From Bradyrhizobium sp. LMTR 3 (GTDB taxonomy: Bacteria > Pseudomonadota > Alphaproteobacteria > Rhizobiales > Xanthobacteraceae), in NCBI RefSeq assembly GCF_001693485.1, contig NZ_MAXC01000010.1, forward strand, positions 1-64,000: 64,000 bases of DNA, in the 5' to 3' direction. Below the pieces are notes generated by a model that was not told the DNA's origin, did not search any database, and worked only from the letters and a program-made list of their open reading frames with translations. How positions within the stretch are numbered: the stretch's first letter is position 1; each line of letters begins with the position of its first letter. Of this stretch, positions 37,072-45,177 are shown piece after piece. Made by a program: the position numbers and the translations under genes.

Positions 37072-37262
37072 GATGATACTCCAATTTTAAAAAGCGAATC
37101 GTGCCCCCAGTCACCTTGTCGCGCGCGGAGAATGAGGTGAGTCGGCAGGCAAATTTGCGACTAAAATTGGAATCGTGCGGAGACGACCCCGGCGCTAAAG
37201 CGGCGTGATTGCGGCAAGCCGTGAGGCCCGCGCGCTGCAAACCTGCAGCCTGCGCGTGCGAT

Positions 37263-37355
37263 TTAGAGAAACGTCGACAATTGATAGAGCGCGTAAAGAA
37301 CCTCAAGCCCCATGAGAACGAGGGCTGCGATCATCAGATAATAACCAAAATGCAT
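37263..37355 (-). CDS. Possible 30-residue single-pass membrane peptide
   Basis: A short frame encodes MHFGYYLMIAALVLMGLEVL followed by YALYQLSTFL, one hydrophobic helix with an aromatic-rich end. There is no good ribosome-binding site, which lowers confidence. It is 221 bases from a second tiny membrane peptide on the same strand, which does have one. Such peptides often modulate membrane complexes, but nothing here says which. Confidence 0.35.
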   Translation of the reverse strand: MHFGYYLMIAALVLMGLEVLYALYQLSTFL

Positions 37356-37576
37356 GCGGAATTTGAAACCAATGCCTCTCGCGGCCCGTGCGGAATCGCG
37401 CCAGGCCGTAAATCAAACTCGATACGCGTCGGAAGGGACAAGCCTCCGGCGAACCATGCGTCGGGCAACCAGGAACAAAAAGGCCTCCGCCGCCGCGGAA
37501 GTGACGCCTTTGCCTCTGCCTTTGTCGCGAGCCTCTTCTTGACCGGAGGTCTCTAGTTCGACGCCAGCTCGCCTGT

Positions 37577-37675
37577 TCACACACCGTGGAAAATCTTGAT
37601 TCCCCACAGCACGATGACGATGGCCAATACCAGCGTAGCCGCCGTCAGTACACTTTCTAAGGAAGCGACTCTCAT
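37577..37675 (-). CDS. Small 32-residue membrane peptide
   Basis: The frame encodes MRVASLESVLTAATLVLAIV followed by IVLWGIKIFHGV: a short N-terminus, one transmembrane helix and a basic end. GCGGAGAG lies five bases before the ATG, so translation is plausible. It sits in a cluster of very small genes between the peptide transporter and the hydratase genes. I do not recognise the family. Confidence 0.55.
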   Translation of the reverse strand: MRVASLESVLTAATLVLAIVIVLWGIKIFHGV

Positions 37676-37892
37676 ACTAACTCTCCGCTTCCCAGCCCCG
37701 CTAACGGTCTAGGCGATTCGTTGATTCGACCGCAATCGCGCGATCACAATGGCTTGAACGTTGCTTGGCGGTTGTGTTTTAGAGGTCACACATCTGGGTA
37801 TGGCGGCGCATTTCTCCGCCGCAACGACGCAGCCACGCGCCTGCGGAAGCGGAAATGCCCGCCTCGTACGACGGCTTCTTCGATTGAAGGGT

Positions 37893-38093
37893 TTATTCGG
37901 GCCGGCTTGCCGGAGCGTAGGGACCGGGCGGAACCGGCGCGCTTCGCCGCCGTTCGGCGAGCGCCGCCAGGCGATCGTATTCTTCCGCCACCTTGAGCAG
38001 GCGCCCCTGGTCCTTGACGGCGACCGCAGCTAGCTCCCTCGTCCGTTCCGCGCGCTTGCGCCAGTGCTCCGCATTGGTCAGGAAATCCGTCAT
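37893..38093 (-). CDS. Small helical hypothetical protein
   Basis: A 66-residue protein starting MTDFLTNAEHWRKRAERTRE and continuing through VKDQGRLLKVAEEYDRLAAL, two amphipathic helices rich in Arg, Glu and Ala. Small proteins with an N-A-E-x-W-R-x-R-A-E start and an A-E-x-Y-x-x-L-A second helix are common in Bradyrhizobium (from memory), of unknown role. TAGGGGCG precedes the ATG at 38093. Confidence 0.7.
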   Translation of the reverse strand: MTDFLTNAEHWRKRAERTRELAAVAVKDQGRLLKVAEEYDRLAALAERRRSAPVPPGPYAPASRPE

Positions 38094-38321
38094 CGGTACG
38101 CCCCTAAGGTGGTTTGCTCCCCAGCCCACCCCGAGACGCCAGAAAGGCCGGCGGTACGTCAAAAATTAGGCCTAATCCGATCTGCCGTGTGACTCGAACG
38201 ACGCATGAACTATCTGGCGAGCCTTTTCGCCGTTGCCTTTCCGACGCAAATTTGCCCCGGACTCAATGGAAAGTTCGTCGCTGAAAAGGCGACTGTGCCA
38301 CCTTGTGATCAGGAAATTGTC

Positions 38322-38636
38322 ATGAGTACCGAACATTCACCGCGTGCCAGACGGGCCGGCGTCGATGCATTTCGGGACGCCGGACATCGCGACAACGTCG
38401 TGCCGCTGCGTCAGGACAAGTACGAGCTTCGAGCACGCAACGCGCCGCTTCGAGGCGACGCCCTCCTTGCCGCGCTATCGCCCCTGCTCGACGAAGCCGA
38501 CGGACTTCGCAGAGACGGCGCGCGGCAGCAGGAAAACGCCAATCTCGGGCTGCTGCTCGAGGAGAATGTCCGGCTGCGAAAGCTTGCGGTCAGGCTGTCG
38601 AATCTTCTTGGCGACCTTCCCGAACAGGGCAAGTGA
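38322..38636 (+). CDS. Small coiled-coil hypothetical protein, relative of 36826-37071
   Basis: A 104-residue protein. The N-terminal part is charged and probably flexible (STEHSPRARRAGVDAFRDAG). The C-terminal helix LLLEENVRLRKLAVRLSNLL matches the small protein encoded at 36826-37071. AGGAAATTGTC before the ATG at 38322 supports the start; the frame is open 39 codons further but with weaker signals. Function unknown; a role in oligomerisation is suggested by the helix. Confidence 0.65.
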   Translation: MSTEHSPRARRAGVDAFRDAGHRDNVVPLRQDKYELRARNAPLRGDALLAALSPLLDEADGLRRDGARQQENANLGLLLEENVRLRKLAVRLSNLLGDLPEQGK

Positions 38637-38657
38637 GATCGGCCTTGCCGCCGCTCG

Positions 38658-39440
38658 TCACGCATAGGTCGCCGTAACGCGCCCGAACGGGCCGAAATCC
38701 GCGACATAGGTCTCACCGGGCTTCGGCCGCAACATGCCTGTCAGCGTCCCCGTGCTGACGGTCTGCCCCGCCTTCATTCCGATGCCGGTGCGCGAGAGCT
38801 CGTTGGCGAGCCAGGTGAGCGGCACCATGGGATGGTCGAGCGCCTCCCCCGCCGTGCCCTTTCGGCGCAGCGTGCTGTTGCAGGTCAACGACACTTCCTG
38901 CCCGGCGATGTCGCGCGTCTTCCAATCGGGGATCGCGGTGCCGCAGACGATGATGCCGCTTCCCGCGCCATCGGCGAGGATCGCAGGCAGCGGCGGAAAC
39001 GTGGCGTCGTGGACGAAGCGGCATTCGGCGAGTTCGATTCCCGTATGCAGCGACACCACCGCCTCGGTGACCTCAGCCAGCGTGTAGGACTTTTCGCGCG
39101 GCGGCAGATCGACGCCCAAGCGCGCCTGATACTCGACTTCGGGAATCGGGCTGCAGAGTTTGGCATGCTCGACGCTGGCCGGCGACTCCATGATCGGCGC
39201 GAACACCCGGCCATAGATCGGCGAGTCCGTGCGAAGCTGACGCTGTAGCCCCTCCTTCATGCCGGCGATCTTCCAGCCGACGACCTCCCAGCCCAGCTCT
39301 TCCGCGACCATGCCGGCGACGCGATAGGCTGTCGCCTTGTCGGGCGGCACCAGCCGTCGATCGAGGCCGCTTTGCGGGCGTCGTTCACGGCGCAGCGTCG
39401 CGAGCAGGCGGGCGAGTTCACGTTGGTGAGCGATGTCCAT
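38658..39440 (-). CDS. 2-keto-4-pentenoate hydratase (MhpD) family protein
   Basis: A 260-residue protein of the FAH/MhpD superfamily, which hydrates 2-oxopent-4-enoates or decarboxylates 4-oxalocrotonates in aromatic ring cleavage. Family marks are GWKIAGMK near residue 55, the metal-binding PEVEYQARLG, an ELAE helix and DHPMVPLTWLANEL. It begins three bases after the stop of the acyl-CoA dehydrogenase gene, so the two are an operon. The real substrate is open. Confidence 0.85.
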   Translation of the reverse strand: MDIAHQRELARLLATLRRERRPQSGLDRRLVPPDKATAYRVAGMVAEELGWEVVGWKIAGMKEGLQRQLRTDSPIYGRVFAPIMESPASVEHAKLCSPIPEVEYQARLGVDLPPREKSYTLAEVTEAVVSLHTGIELAECRFVHDATFPPLPAILADGAGSGIIVCGTAIPDWKTRDIAGQEVSLTCNSTLRRKGTAGEALDHPMVPLTWLANELSRTGIGMKAGQTVSTGTLTGMLRPKPGETYVADFGPFGRVTATYA

Positions 39441-39443
39441 GAC

Positions 39444-41195
39444 TTACCCCTGCACCAGCGCGGCAGCCTCGCGCAGCGAGACCGGCGCATCGCCGAGCAG
39501 CAAATCGATCGCTGCGTTCTCCCAATGCTGCGCCTGCAGATTGGTAGACGAATGTTCGGCCAAGCGATGCTCGAGCACAAAACGCGAAAGCAGCAGGCGG
39601 CGTGCGTCGCCGCCGTCGTTGCCGAGGCGCGTGCCTTCGGACGCCAGTAGCGCAGCCGTCGTCGCGTGGTAGAGCTTTCCGGCGGCGATCCTGCAAAAAC
39701 GCTCGTTCTCGGGATCCGCCGCAACCTGTTCCGCAAACCGCATCGCATCCGTCAGCGCGCCGGAAAGGCGCGTCCGGAACTGACCCGGCATCCCGGCCGT
39801 GTCGTCCAACCGGCGGCCGAGATCGTCGCGCAACGCCTCATGGCCCCGCGCCTTTCCCACCGCGCGCTGGACCGCATCGAGCGCGTTGATGTTGCTGGTG
39901 CCTTCCCACAACAGGCCGAGATGGGCATCGCGAACCAGCCGCGCGTTCGGCCAGTCCTCGATGTAGCCATTGCCGCCGCGGGCCTCCATCGCACCCGTGG
40001 CGACCGTGACGTTGTCCCGGCACGCCCGGTATTTGGCGATCGGCGTCAGCAGCCGCAGCACCTTGTCGGACGCGGTCGACGAGTACAATAGCGCCGACAG
40101 CGCCTGCTCCGTCGGGACCATCAGCTTGAGCAACTGCCGGCGCATCAGCGGATGGTCGATCACGGTGCGCCCGAACGCGTTGCGATGCCGCGCGGCGATC
40201 ATCGCCTCATTGAAGCATCGCCGCATCATGCCCGCCGCGCGCGCAAGGTGCGACACGCGGCTCGAATTCACCATGACCAGCATGTGCTTGAGGCCCTGAT
40301 CGAGCTCGCCGAGCTGGTAGGCTGTGGCGCCCTCGAAAACGATCTCGCCGCTTGCCATGGTGCGGCTGCCGAGCTTGTCCTTCAACCGCAGGATCCGGTA
40401 GGAATTCCGCCGTCCATCGGAAAGCACTTTTGGCATCAGGAACAGGCCGAGCCCGCGACCGCCCGCCACCGCGCCTTCGGGCCGGGCGAGCAGCACCGCC
40501 AGTTCGGCGTCGACGTTCGAGCAGAACCACTTTTCGCCCCACAGCTTCCAATCCCGGCCATCGCTGACAGCGACGAGTTCGCCGGCGCCCACATCGGAAC
40601 CGCCGGTTTTCTCGGTCATGAACTGCGCGCACTTGAGCAGCGCGGCAGGATCCTGACTCCACATCGGTTCGAGATATCGCTGGCGCAGCTCATCCGTACC
40701 GAAACGGCGCACCAGCTCAGAAGAACTGTCGGTGAGGTTGACCGGACAAAGCAGGCCGAACTCGGCTTGCGCGAACAGATAATGAAAGACGTATTTTGCG
40801 ATCGGCGGCATCGGCGAAGGCCAGTCCAAGACGCCACCGCGATTGCACATCGCGTGCATGCCGAATTTTCCGAACGCGATGCTTTCCATCTCGCGATACG
40901 CTGGGTGATACTCGACCCACTCCTCGTCGCGGCCGTAGCCGTCGCGCGGGTGCAGCACCGGTTGATGGCGCTCGGCCTGATCAGACAAATCATGCAGCCG
41001 GCCTCCGGCGAGTTCGCCGAGTTCCGAAAGGTGCGGCGCGAGATGCGCCAGCAGTGGAGCCTCCATGTATTGGGGCAAGAGGCCGCGCAGGCTTTGGTCG
41101 AGCGAATAATAGTTCAGCCCGCGACAGGTGGGTGCCAGCGCTCTGGAGCGCCGGGCTGCCGCCTCGCGGCCGGTCAGATCGACATGAATGGTCAT
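39444..41195 (-). CDS. Acyl-CoA dehydrogenase, AidB-like subgroup
   Basis: A 583-residue flavoenzyme, longer than typical acyl-CoA dehydrogenases (about 380). The extra N-terminal region (LNYYSLDQSLRGLLPQYMEA) resembles AidB-type members. The core shows MTEKTGGSDVGAGEL for flavin/substrate binding, and the C-terminal part GGNGYIEDWPNARLVRDA and LLWEGTSNINALD. ATG at 41195 is preferred because GAGGGAG is correctly spaced before it. It probably oxidises an acyl-CoA in the pathway that uses the following hydratase. The divergent LysR gene 182 bases away is the likely regulator. Confidence 0.88.
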   Translation of the reverse strand: MTIHVDLTGREAAARRSRALAPTCRGLNYYSLDQSLRGLLPQYMEAPLLAHLAPHLSELGELAGGRLHDLSDQAERHQPVLHPRDGYGRDEEWVEYHPAYREMESIAFGKFGMHAMCNRGGVLDWPSPMPPIAKYVFHYLFAQAEFGLLCPVNLTDSSSELVRRFGTDELRQRYLEPMWSQDPAALLKCAQFMTEKTGGSDVGAGELVAVSDGRDWKLWGEKWFCSNVDAELAVLLARPEGAVAGGRGLGLFLMPKVLSDGRRNSYRILRLKDKLGSRTMASGEIVFEGATAYQLGELDQGLKHMLVMVNSSRVSHLARAAGMMRRCFNEAMIAARHRNAFGRTVIDHPLMRRQLLKLMVPTEQALSALLYSSTASDKVLRLLTPIAKYRACRDNVTVATGAMEARGGNGYIEDWPNARLVRDAHLGLLWEGTSNINALDAVQRAVGKARGHEALRDDLGRRLDDTAGMPGQFRTRLSGALTDAMRFAEQVAADPENERFCRIAAGKLYHATTAALLASEGTRLGNDGGDARRLLLSRFVLEHRLAEHSSTNLQAQHWENAAIDLLLGDAPVSLREAAALVQG

Positions 41196-41377
41196 GGGCA
41201 TCTCCCTCGGCTCCGCCCGCCCGGGCCGCACCGGCCTGGACGAAACTTGCGGAAAATATCGGCGTATGAGCCGGGGAGCTCCCGTGCAAACGACTTCTTG
41301 GGTCGGGGGCTTGAGCCAGACTCAACGCTGCGGTTCCCCCCGTTTGCCGGCCGGTCCTTTTGAACTAAGCTCTCGCG

Positions 41378-42316
41378 ATGGCATCACGACGACTTCCTCC
41401 GTTGCATGCGGTGCGGGCGTTCGAGGCCGCCGCACGGCACTTGTCGATCACCCGGGCAGCCGACGAACTGAACGTGACCGTCGGCGCCGTGAGCCGGCAC
41501 GTCCGCGCCCTGGAAGCGCGAATGGGGACCGCCCTTTTCCTGCGCGGCTCGCGCGGCCTGGTTCTCACCTCCGCGGGCAAGACGTTTGCCGATTCCGCCC
41601 GCGAAGCATTGGACCGGATCGCAGATGCCGCCGACGGGCTGCGGTTGCGGCGTTTCAGGCGGCTTTCGATCGGGGTCTATGGCTTCTTCGTCTCGCGCTT
41701 CCTGCTGCCGATCTGGCCCACGCTCAATGCGGCCTATCCCGATCTGGAAGTCGACCTGCACACGAGCTCCAATCCGCTCGACCTTCTCGCCAGCCGTTAC
41801 GATGCGGTGATCGCCGTCTCGGACGGGCAGCCTCGCGCCGGGCTCGTCACCCATTCGTTGCTGCCGATTGCGACCGTGCCGGTCTGCGCGCCGCAGTTCA
41901 TGACGAACGGCGCCGTGGATTTCGCAACCGTTCCTCTCCTGCATGCACGGCCGCGCCCGGACGATTGGCGGCGGTGGCTCGATCACGCCCAATTCGCCGA
42001 CGTGCCCGTGCAGGGCGGCAGCAGCTTCGAAAGCCTCGGCCTGACCATTGAAGCGGCGGCCGCCGGCATGGGTGCCGCCATCGCCATCGACGGCCTTCTC
42101 GCGTCCGACCTCGCACGCGGCAATCTCGTCAAGGCCCATCCAACCGTTCGCCCGACGCGCCGGCAGTTCGTGCTCGAATACGAGCAGCGCATGGCTGACG
42201 ATCCCGCGCTGACGGCCTTCGTCGCCTGGCTGAACAATGCGCGTGGCCAGCAAGCGCCCAAGAAGCCCGCCGCGAAGAAGACAACTGCGAAGGCAGGTTC
42301 AGAATGCGCGCGTTGA
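41378..42316 (+). CDS. LysR family transcriptional regulator, GcvA-like
   Basis: A 312-residue LysR regulator. The helix-turn-helix is HLSITRAADELNVTVGAVSR (residues about 24-43), and the effector domain follows with RLSIGVYGFFVSRFLLPIW. The C-terminal tail is basic and Ala/Lys-rich (APKKPAAKKTTAK), unusual for the family. It is divergent from the acyl-CoA dehydrogenase-hydratase operon, which it probably controls. Confidence 0.9.
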   Translation: MASRRLPPLHAVRAFEAAARHLSITRAADELNVTVGAVSRHVRALEARMGTALFLRGSRGLVLTSAGKTFADSAREALDRIADAADGLRLRRFRRLSIGVYGFFVSRFLLPIWPTLNAAYPDLEVDLHTSSNPLDLLASRYDAVIAVSDGQPRAGLVTHSLLPIATVPVCAPQFMTNGAVDFATVPLLHARPRPDDWRRWLDHAQFADVPVQGGSSFESLGLTIEAAAAGMGAAIAIDGLLASDLARGNLVKAHPTVRPTRRQFVLEYEQRMADDPALTAFVAWLNNARGQQAPKKPAAKKTTAKAGSECAR

Positions 42317-42419
42317 GTTTTACCGTTGAGTTTCACTCAAGGCGCGCTCAAAAAAACTCGAGTGTTTCAGTTTTGGCGGATGAGACGTAGACGGGTAGCG
42401 AACGGGCGGCACCCTCGCA

Positions 42420-42866
42420 TCAAGTATCTTGGCTCACCGCAATCCGCCGTTCCGGCCGCCGGATATCTTCGCGCTCGCCGTATGAACCGAACTCGCGCAA
42501 GAGCTTGTCTCTGTCCTCGGCCGAGATGACCGATCTGGGCGCGAACCGGCTGGCCTTTTTCTCGAGCAAAGCGTGCCGAAAGCCAAATCGGCAGATCACG
42601 CTATCCAGACTCTCATCGTTGCGCCGAAGGCGGCGGCCATGAAAATCCATCCACTTCTCGATCCGTTGCAAACTCAGGCGTCCGAGGCCAGGCTGCCCAA
42701 GGAGCTCACCCCTGGTGTGCAGCGACGCAATCTCGAGGAGGTAGTTGATGCGCGTGGATGGCTCCTTGCTGACGAGCCCCGCGTGGCGACTGCGAACCAA
42801 TATGGTTGCAATTCGCTCCGGCAGATAGCTATCGATATGCTGCTCGAGAGGGACGGATTTTATCAT
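42420..42866 (-). CDS. Hypothetical protein with an RNA-polymerase alpha-CTD-like helix-hairpin
   Basis: A 148-residue protein of unknown role. The segment HTRGELLGQPGLGRLSLQRI followed by EKWMDFHGRRL resembles the second half of the RNA polymerase alpha C-terminal domain (T-x-x-E-L-L-x-x-P-x-L-G-x-x-S-L-x-x-I, then L-x-x-x-G-L-x-L). An STRINYLLEI helix precedes it, as in alpha, but the spacing is about eight residues shorter. That would form a helix-hairpin-helix able to touch DNA or a regulator. ATG at 42866 is used; a GTG lies four codons upstream. It is divergent from the phosphopantetheinyl transferase gene across an ICE-like site, at the edge of the siderophore locus. Confidence 0.65.
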   Translation of the reverse strand: MIKSVPLEQHIDSYLPERIATILVRSRHAGLVSKEPSTRINYLLEIASLHTRGELLGQPGLGRLSLQRIEKWMDFHGRRLRRNDESLDSVICRFGFRHALLEKKASRFAPRSVISAEDRDKLLREFGSYGEREDIRRPERRIAVSQDT

Positions 42867-42951
42867 GACCGGTTCCACGTTGAATATCTGCCGATGCGAG
42901 TGAGAATGAATCTATCAGCACCGCAAGCGCACGTGACCTCGGCCTGTCTCA

Positions 42952-42968
42952 GTTAGATGGATTCTAAG
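42952..42968. promoter_or_regulatory. Irr/ICE-like operator candidate 1
   Basis: GTTAGAT-GGA-TTCTAAG. Compared with the rhizobial iron control element as I recall it (TTTAGAA-N3-TTCTAAA), 11 of 14 arm positions agree; the inner TTAGA/TCTAA pair is a perfect inverted repeat. It lies between the divergent alpha-CTD-like gene and the phosphopantetheinyl transferase gene. Confidence 0.5.
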
Positions 42969-43023
42969 TCAGATCACCTCGACACGGACCTCTGTACACC
43001 CGCGGGTTGCAAGCGGTTGCGCG

Positions 43024-43854
43024 TTGGCCGATAAGCCCGTGGACATGGCCGACTCCCTGAAGGCTCGACAAGGACCATTTGCCGCATCGCTTTCAGTGGC
43101 GCGTGCAAGCGCCTCCCACGCGTGGTCCATAGCCGTGAAATGCGCGGCTCCGCAGGATCAATTGCGGGTGCGATGCTTGGGCGATGCTGACATCATGAGG
43201 CCGGCCGGACAGTTGGAACCGGAAGAGATCGTTCTCTGGCTGGCAGCGATACCTCCATCGCGGGAGATCGCTGCCAGAGAACCCGGCATGCTCAGCATCG
43301 ATCGAGCTGCGAAACTGCTCGATGCCGGTGAGACCGATCGCATGGGGCGATTTCTGCACATCGAAGATCGACTGAGCTATCTGGCTGCGCATGCGGCCGT
43401 TCGCCTCATGCTTGGCGGACTTGTCGATCAACCGCCCGAAGCCCTGCGGTTTCAACCATCGGAGCATGGCAAGCTCATGCTCGTTGCCGGCCCAGTGGAG
43501 ATCGACTTCAGCCTGAGCCACGCGAGGGGCACTGTCGCCGTTGCAGCGGCCCGTATGCCGATCGGAATCGATATCGAACCGCTGCGGGAAATCGCCGATA
43601 TGGATTCGGTCGCCGAAATCGTTCTGGCGGCCGAAGAGCGGGAGGTTCTACGGAACGCTCCCGCGGCGCTTCGGTCCCGGCTCTTTCTTCGCTACTGGAC
43701 CCTCAAGGAAGCCGTGCTGAAGGCAGCCGCCCTCGGATTCACGATAGCTCCGAACACCGTGACCGTCGACGCGGGCCCGTCACCCGCCGTGCTGTCGGTT
43801 CCGGCTGCGCTTGGATCAGCCGAAGAGTGGCGACTCATCGCGCCGGCGATCTAA
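43024..43854 (+). CDS. Sfp/EntD-type 4'-phosphopantetheinyl transferase
   Basis: A protein of up to 276 residues that loads carrier domains of the NRPS with phosphopantetheine from CoA. Family motifs are seen: DFSLSHARGTVAVAAA (near residue 161), PIGIDIEPLRE (near 178) with the Mg-binding D-x-E, and LRYWTLKEAVLKAAALG (near 224) with the catalytic W-x-x-K-E-A. The start is uncertain: 43024 is a TTG, ATG at 43045 is close by, and ATG at 43195 would give a usual 219-residue length. It is convergent with the hydroxylase gene (four bases between stops) and is the natural activator of the large NRPS at 54506. Confidence 0.9.
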   Translation: MADKPVDMADSLKARQGPFAASLSVARASASHAWSIAVKCAAPQDQLRVRCLGDADIMRPAGQLEPEEIVLWLAAIPPSREIAAREPGMLSIDRAAKLLDAGETDRMGRFLHIEDRLSYLAAHAAVRLMLGGLVDQPPEALRFQPSEHGKLMLVAGPVEIDFSLSHARGTVAVAAARMPIGIDIEPLREIADMDSVAEIVLAAEEREVLRNAPAALRSRLFLRYWTLKEAVLKAAALGFTIAPNTVTVDAGPSPAVLSVPAALGSAEEWRLIAPAI

Positions 43855-43858
43855 TGGC

Positions 43859-45157
43859 CTAAGCGATGAGCTCGCGGCGCGAAATCGTCGAAAGCAGCGA
43901 TTCTGCGATTTCCTGCGAGCGCGTGGCAAGAACGGAGAGCAGCGTATCGCTCAGGCCGTGAGAGGCCTCCGAATATCCCTGAAGATGGATTTGCGGTCGA
44001 AAAGCCGGACTGGTGACGAGCCTATAGTTGCGGTCCAACACGGTGTCGCGAATGTAGCGCTGGATCGGCTCAAGAAACGCGTGCGGCGTCTCCCTGTCAT
44101 AGCCCGTCGCCAGAATGACAGCATCGTAGGTGGATCGGCGCTTTGCGCTGCCGAACTTGTCAACGGTGCCGATCTCGATGCCTTCAGCGGTAGCATCTAT
44201 GCTCGTTACTTCGCTACGCGGATGCAACGCGATCCCCGTCGTGCCGCTGACGCGCTGCTGATAGAGCAATCGATACAACTGGTCCAGGAGGTCGGCATCG
44301 ACCACCGCATAGTTCGTGTTCCGGAAGTTGCGAACGATCGCGTCTCGCCGCTCGGCGGGCTGCGCATAGATGAAATCGGTGTAATCAGGATTGAAAATCT
44401 CGTTGACGAACGGGCTGCTGTCGGACGGCTTCAAGGCATGGCCGCGAAAGATCAGGTCAATGCTCGCGTCCGGAAATCGCCCGCGAAGGTCGACCGTCAC
44501 CTCGGTCGCGCTCTGCCCTCCCCCGACCACGGCCACGCGCGCGGCCTTTCCACCGAGGCCTATGTCATCGACGGTGTCGAGATAGCGGCTGGAGTGCAAT
44601 AATCTCGGATCATCGGCGATCTCTGCAAATACTTGCGGGGTATACGGTCGCCCTCCCACCGCGACCACCAGGTTCCTTGCAAGCCGCACCGTTTCCCCGC
44701 CGGCGAGCGTCCGTGAATGAACGCGCAACGACGTCACCGACTGCCCGACCGTCACCGGCTCGATGGCGACGATGGTTTCGCCGTAGGCCGCCTGAGACTT
44801 GAACTGGGCTGCTACCCACCGCAGATAGTCGTTGAATTCAATCCGGCTCGGATAGAACGTTCGGCAGTTGATGAAATCCTGCAAACGGCCGCGCTTGTGC
44901 AAATAGTTCACGAAGGTGAACGGACTGGTCGGATCACGCAACGAAACGAGGTCCTTGAGAAACGAGATCTGCATGTCGCTGCCTGGAAGCAGCATGCCGC
45001 CGTGCCAGGTGAACTGCGGCTGCTTCTCCACGAACAGAGCGGTGCATTTCAGACGTGATCTTCTGGCGGATTCATCCAATGCGATCGCAAGCGCAAGATT
45101 GGACGGCCCGAATCCGACGCCGATGACGTCGTGCTCGATCGCAAACTGGTGAGACAT
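43859..45157 (-). CDS. pvdA: L-ornithine N5-monooxygenase, PvdA-like
   Basis: A 432-residue flavoprotein that N-hydroxylates the side-chain amine of ornithine, the first step to a hydroxamate ligand. The FAD motif GVGFGPSNLALA is near residue 13, the NADPH motif VVGGGQSATEV near 210, and the ATGYDRE motif near 348. Stretches such as QISFLKDLVSLRDPTSPF, FYPSRIEFNDYLRWVA and ASHGLSDTLLSV agree very closely with Pseudomonas PvdA as I recall it, favouring ornithine over lysine. GGAGCG precedes the ATG. The acyltransferase gene lies 20 bases upstream on the same strand. Confidence 0.93.
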   Translation of the reverse strand: MSHQFAIEHDVIGVGFGPSNLALAIALDESARRSRLKCTALFVEKQPQFTWHGGMLLPGSDMQISFLKDLVSLRDPTSPFTFVNYLHKRGRLQDFINCRTFYPSRIEFNDYLRWVAAQFKSQAAYGETIVAIEPVTVGQSVTSLRVHSRTLAGGETVRLARNLVVAVGGRPYTPQVFAEIADDPRLLHSSRYLDTVDDIGLGGKAARVAVVGGGQSATEVTVDLRGRFPDASIDLIFRGHALKPSDSSPFVNEIFNPDYTDFIYAQPAERRDAIVRNFRNTNYAVVDADLLDQLYRLLYQQRVSGTTGIALHPRSEVTSIDATAEGIEIGTVDKFGSAKRRSTYDAVILATGYDRETPHAFLEPIQRYIRDTVLDRNYRLVTSPAFRPQIHLQGYSEASHGLSDTLLSVLATRSQEIAESLLSTISRRELIA

Positions 45158-45177
45158 AGCTGCGCTCCGTTCGGGCG

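Noticed and set aside
42573..42956. 127-codon plus-strand frame opposite the alpha-CTD-like gene
   Set aside because: The minus frame has a recognisable helix-hairpin pattern; the plus frame has none and would overlap the ICE-like site region.
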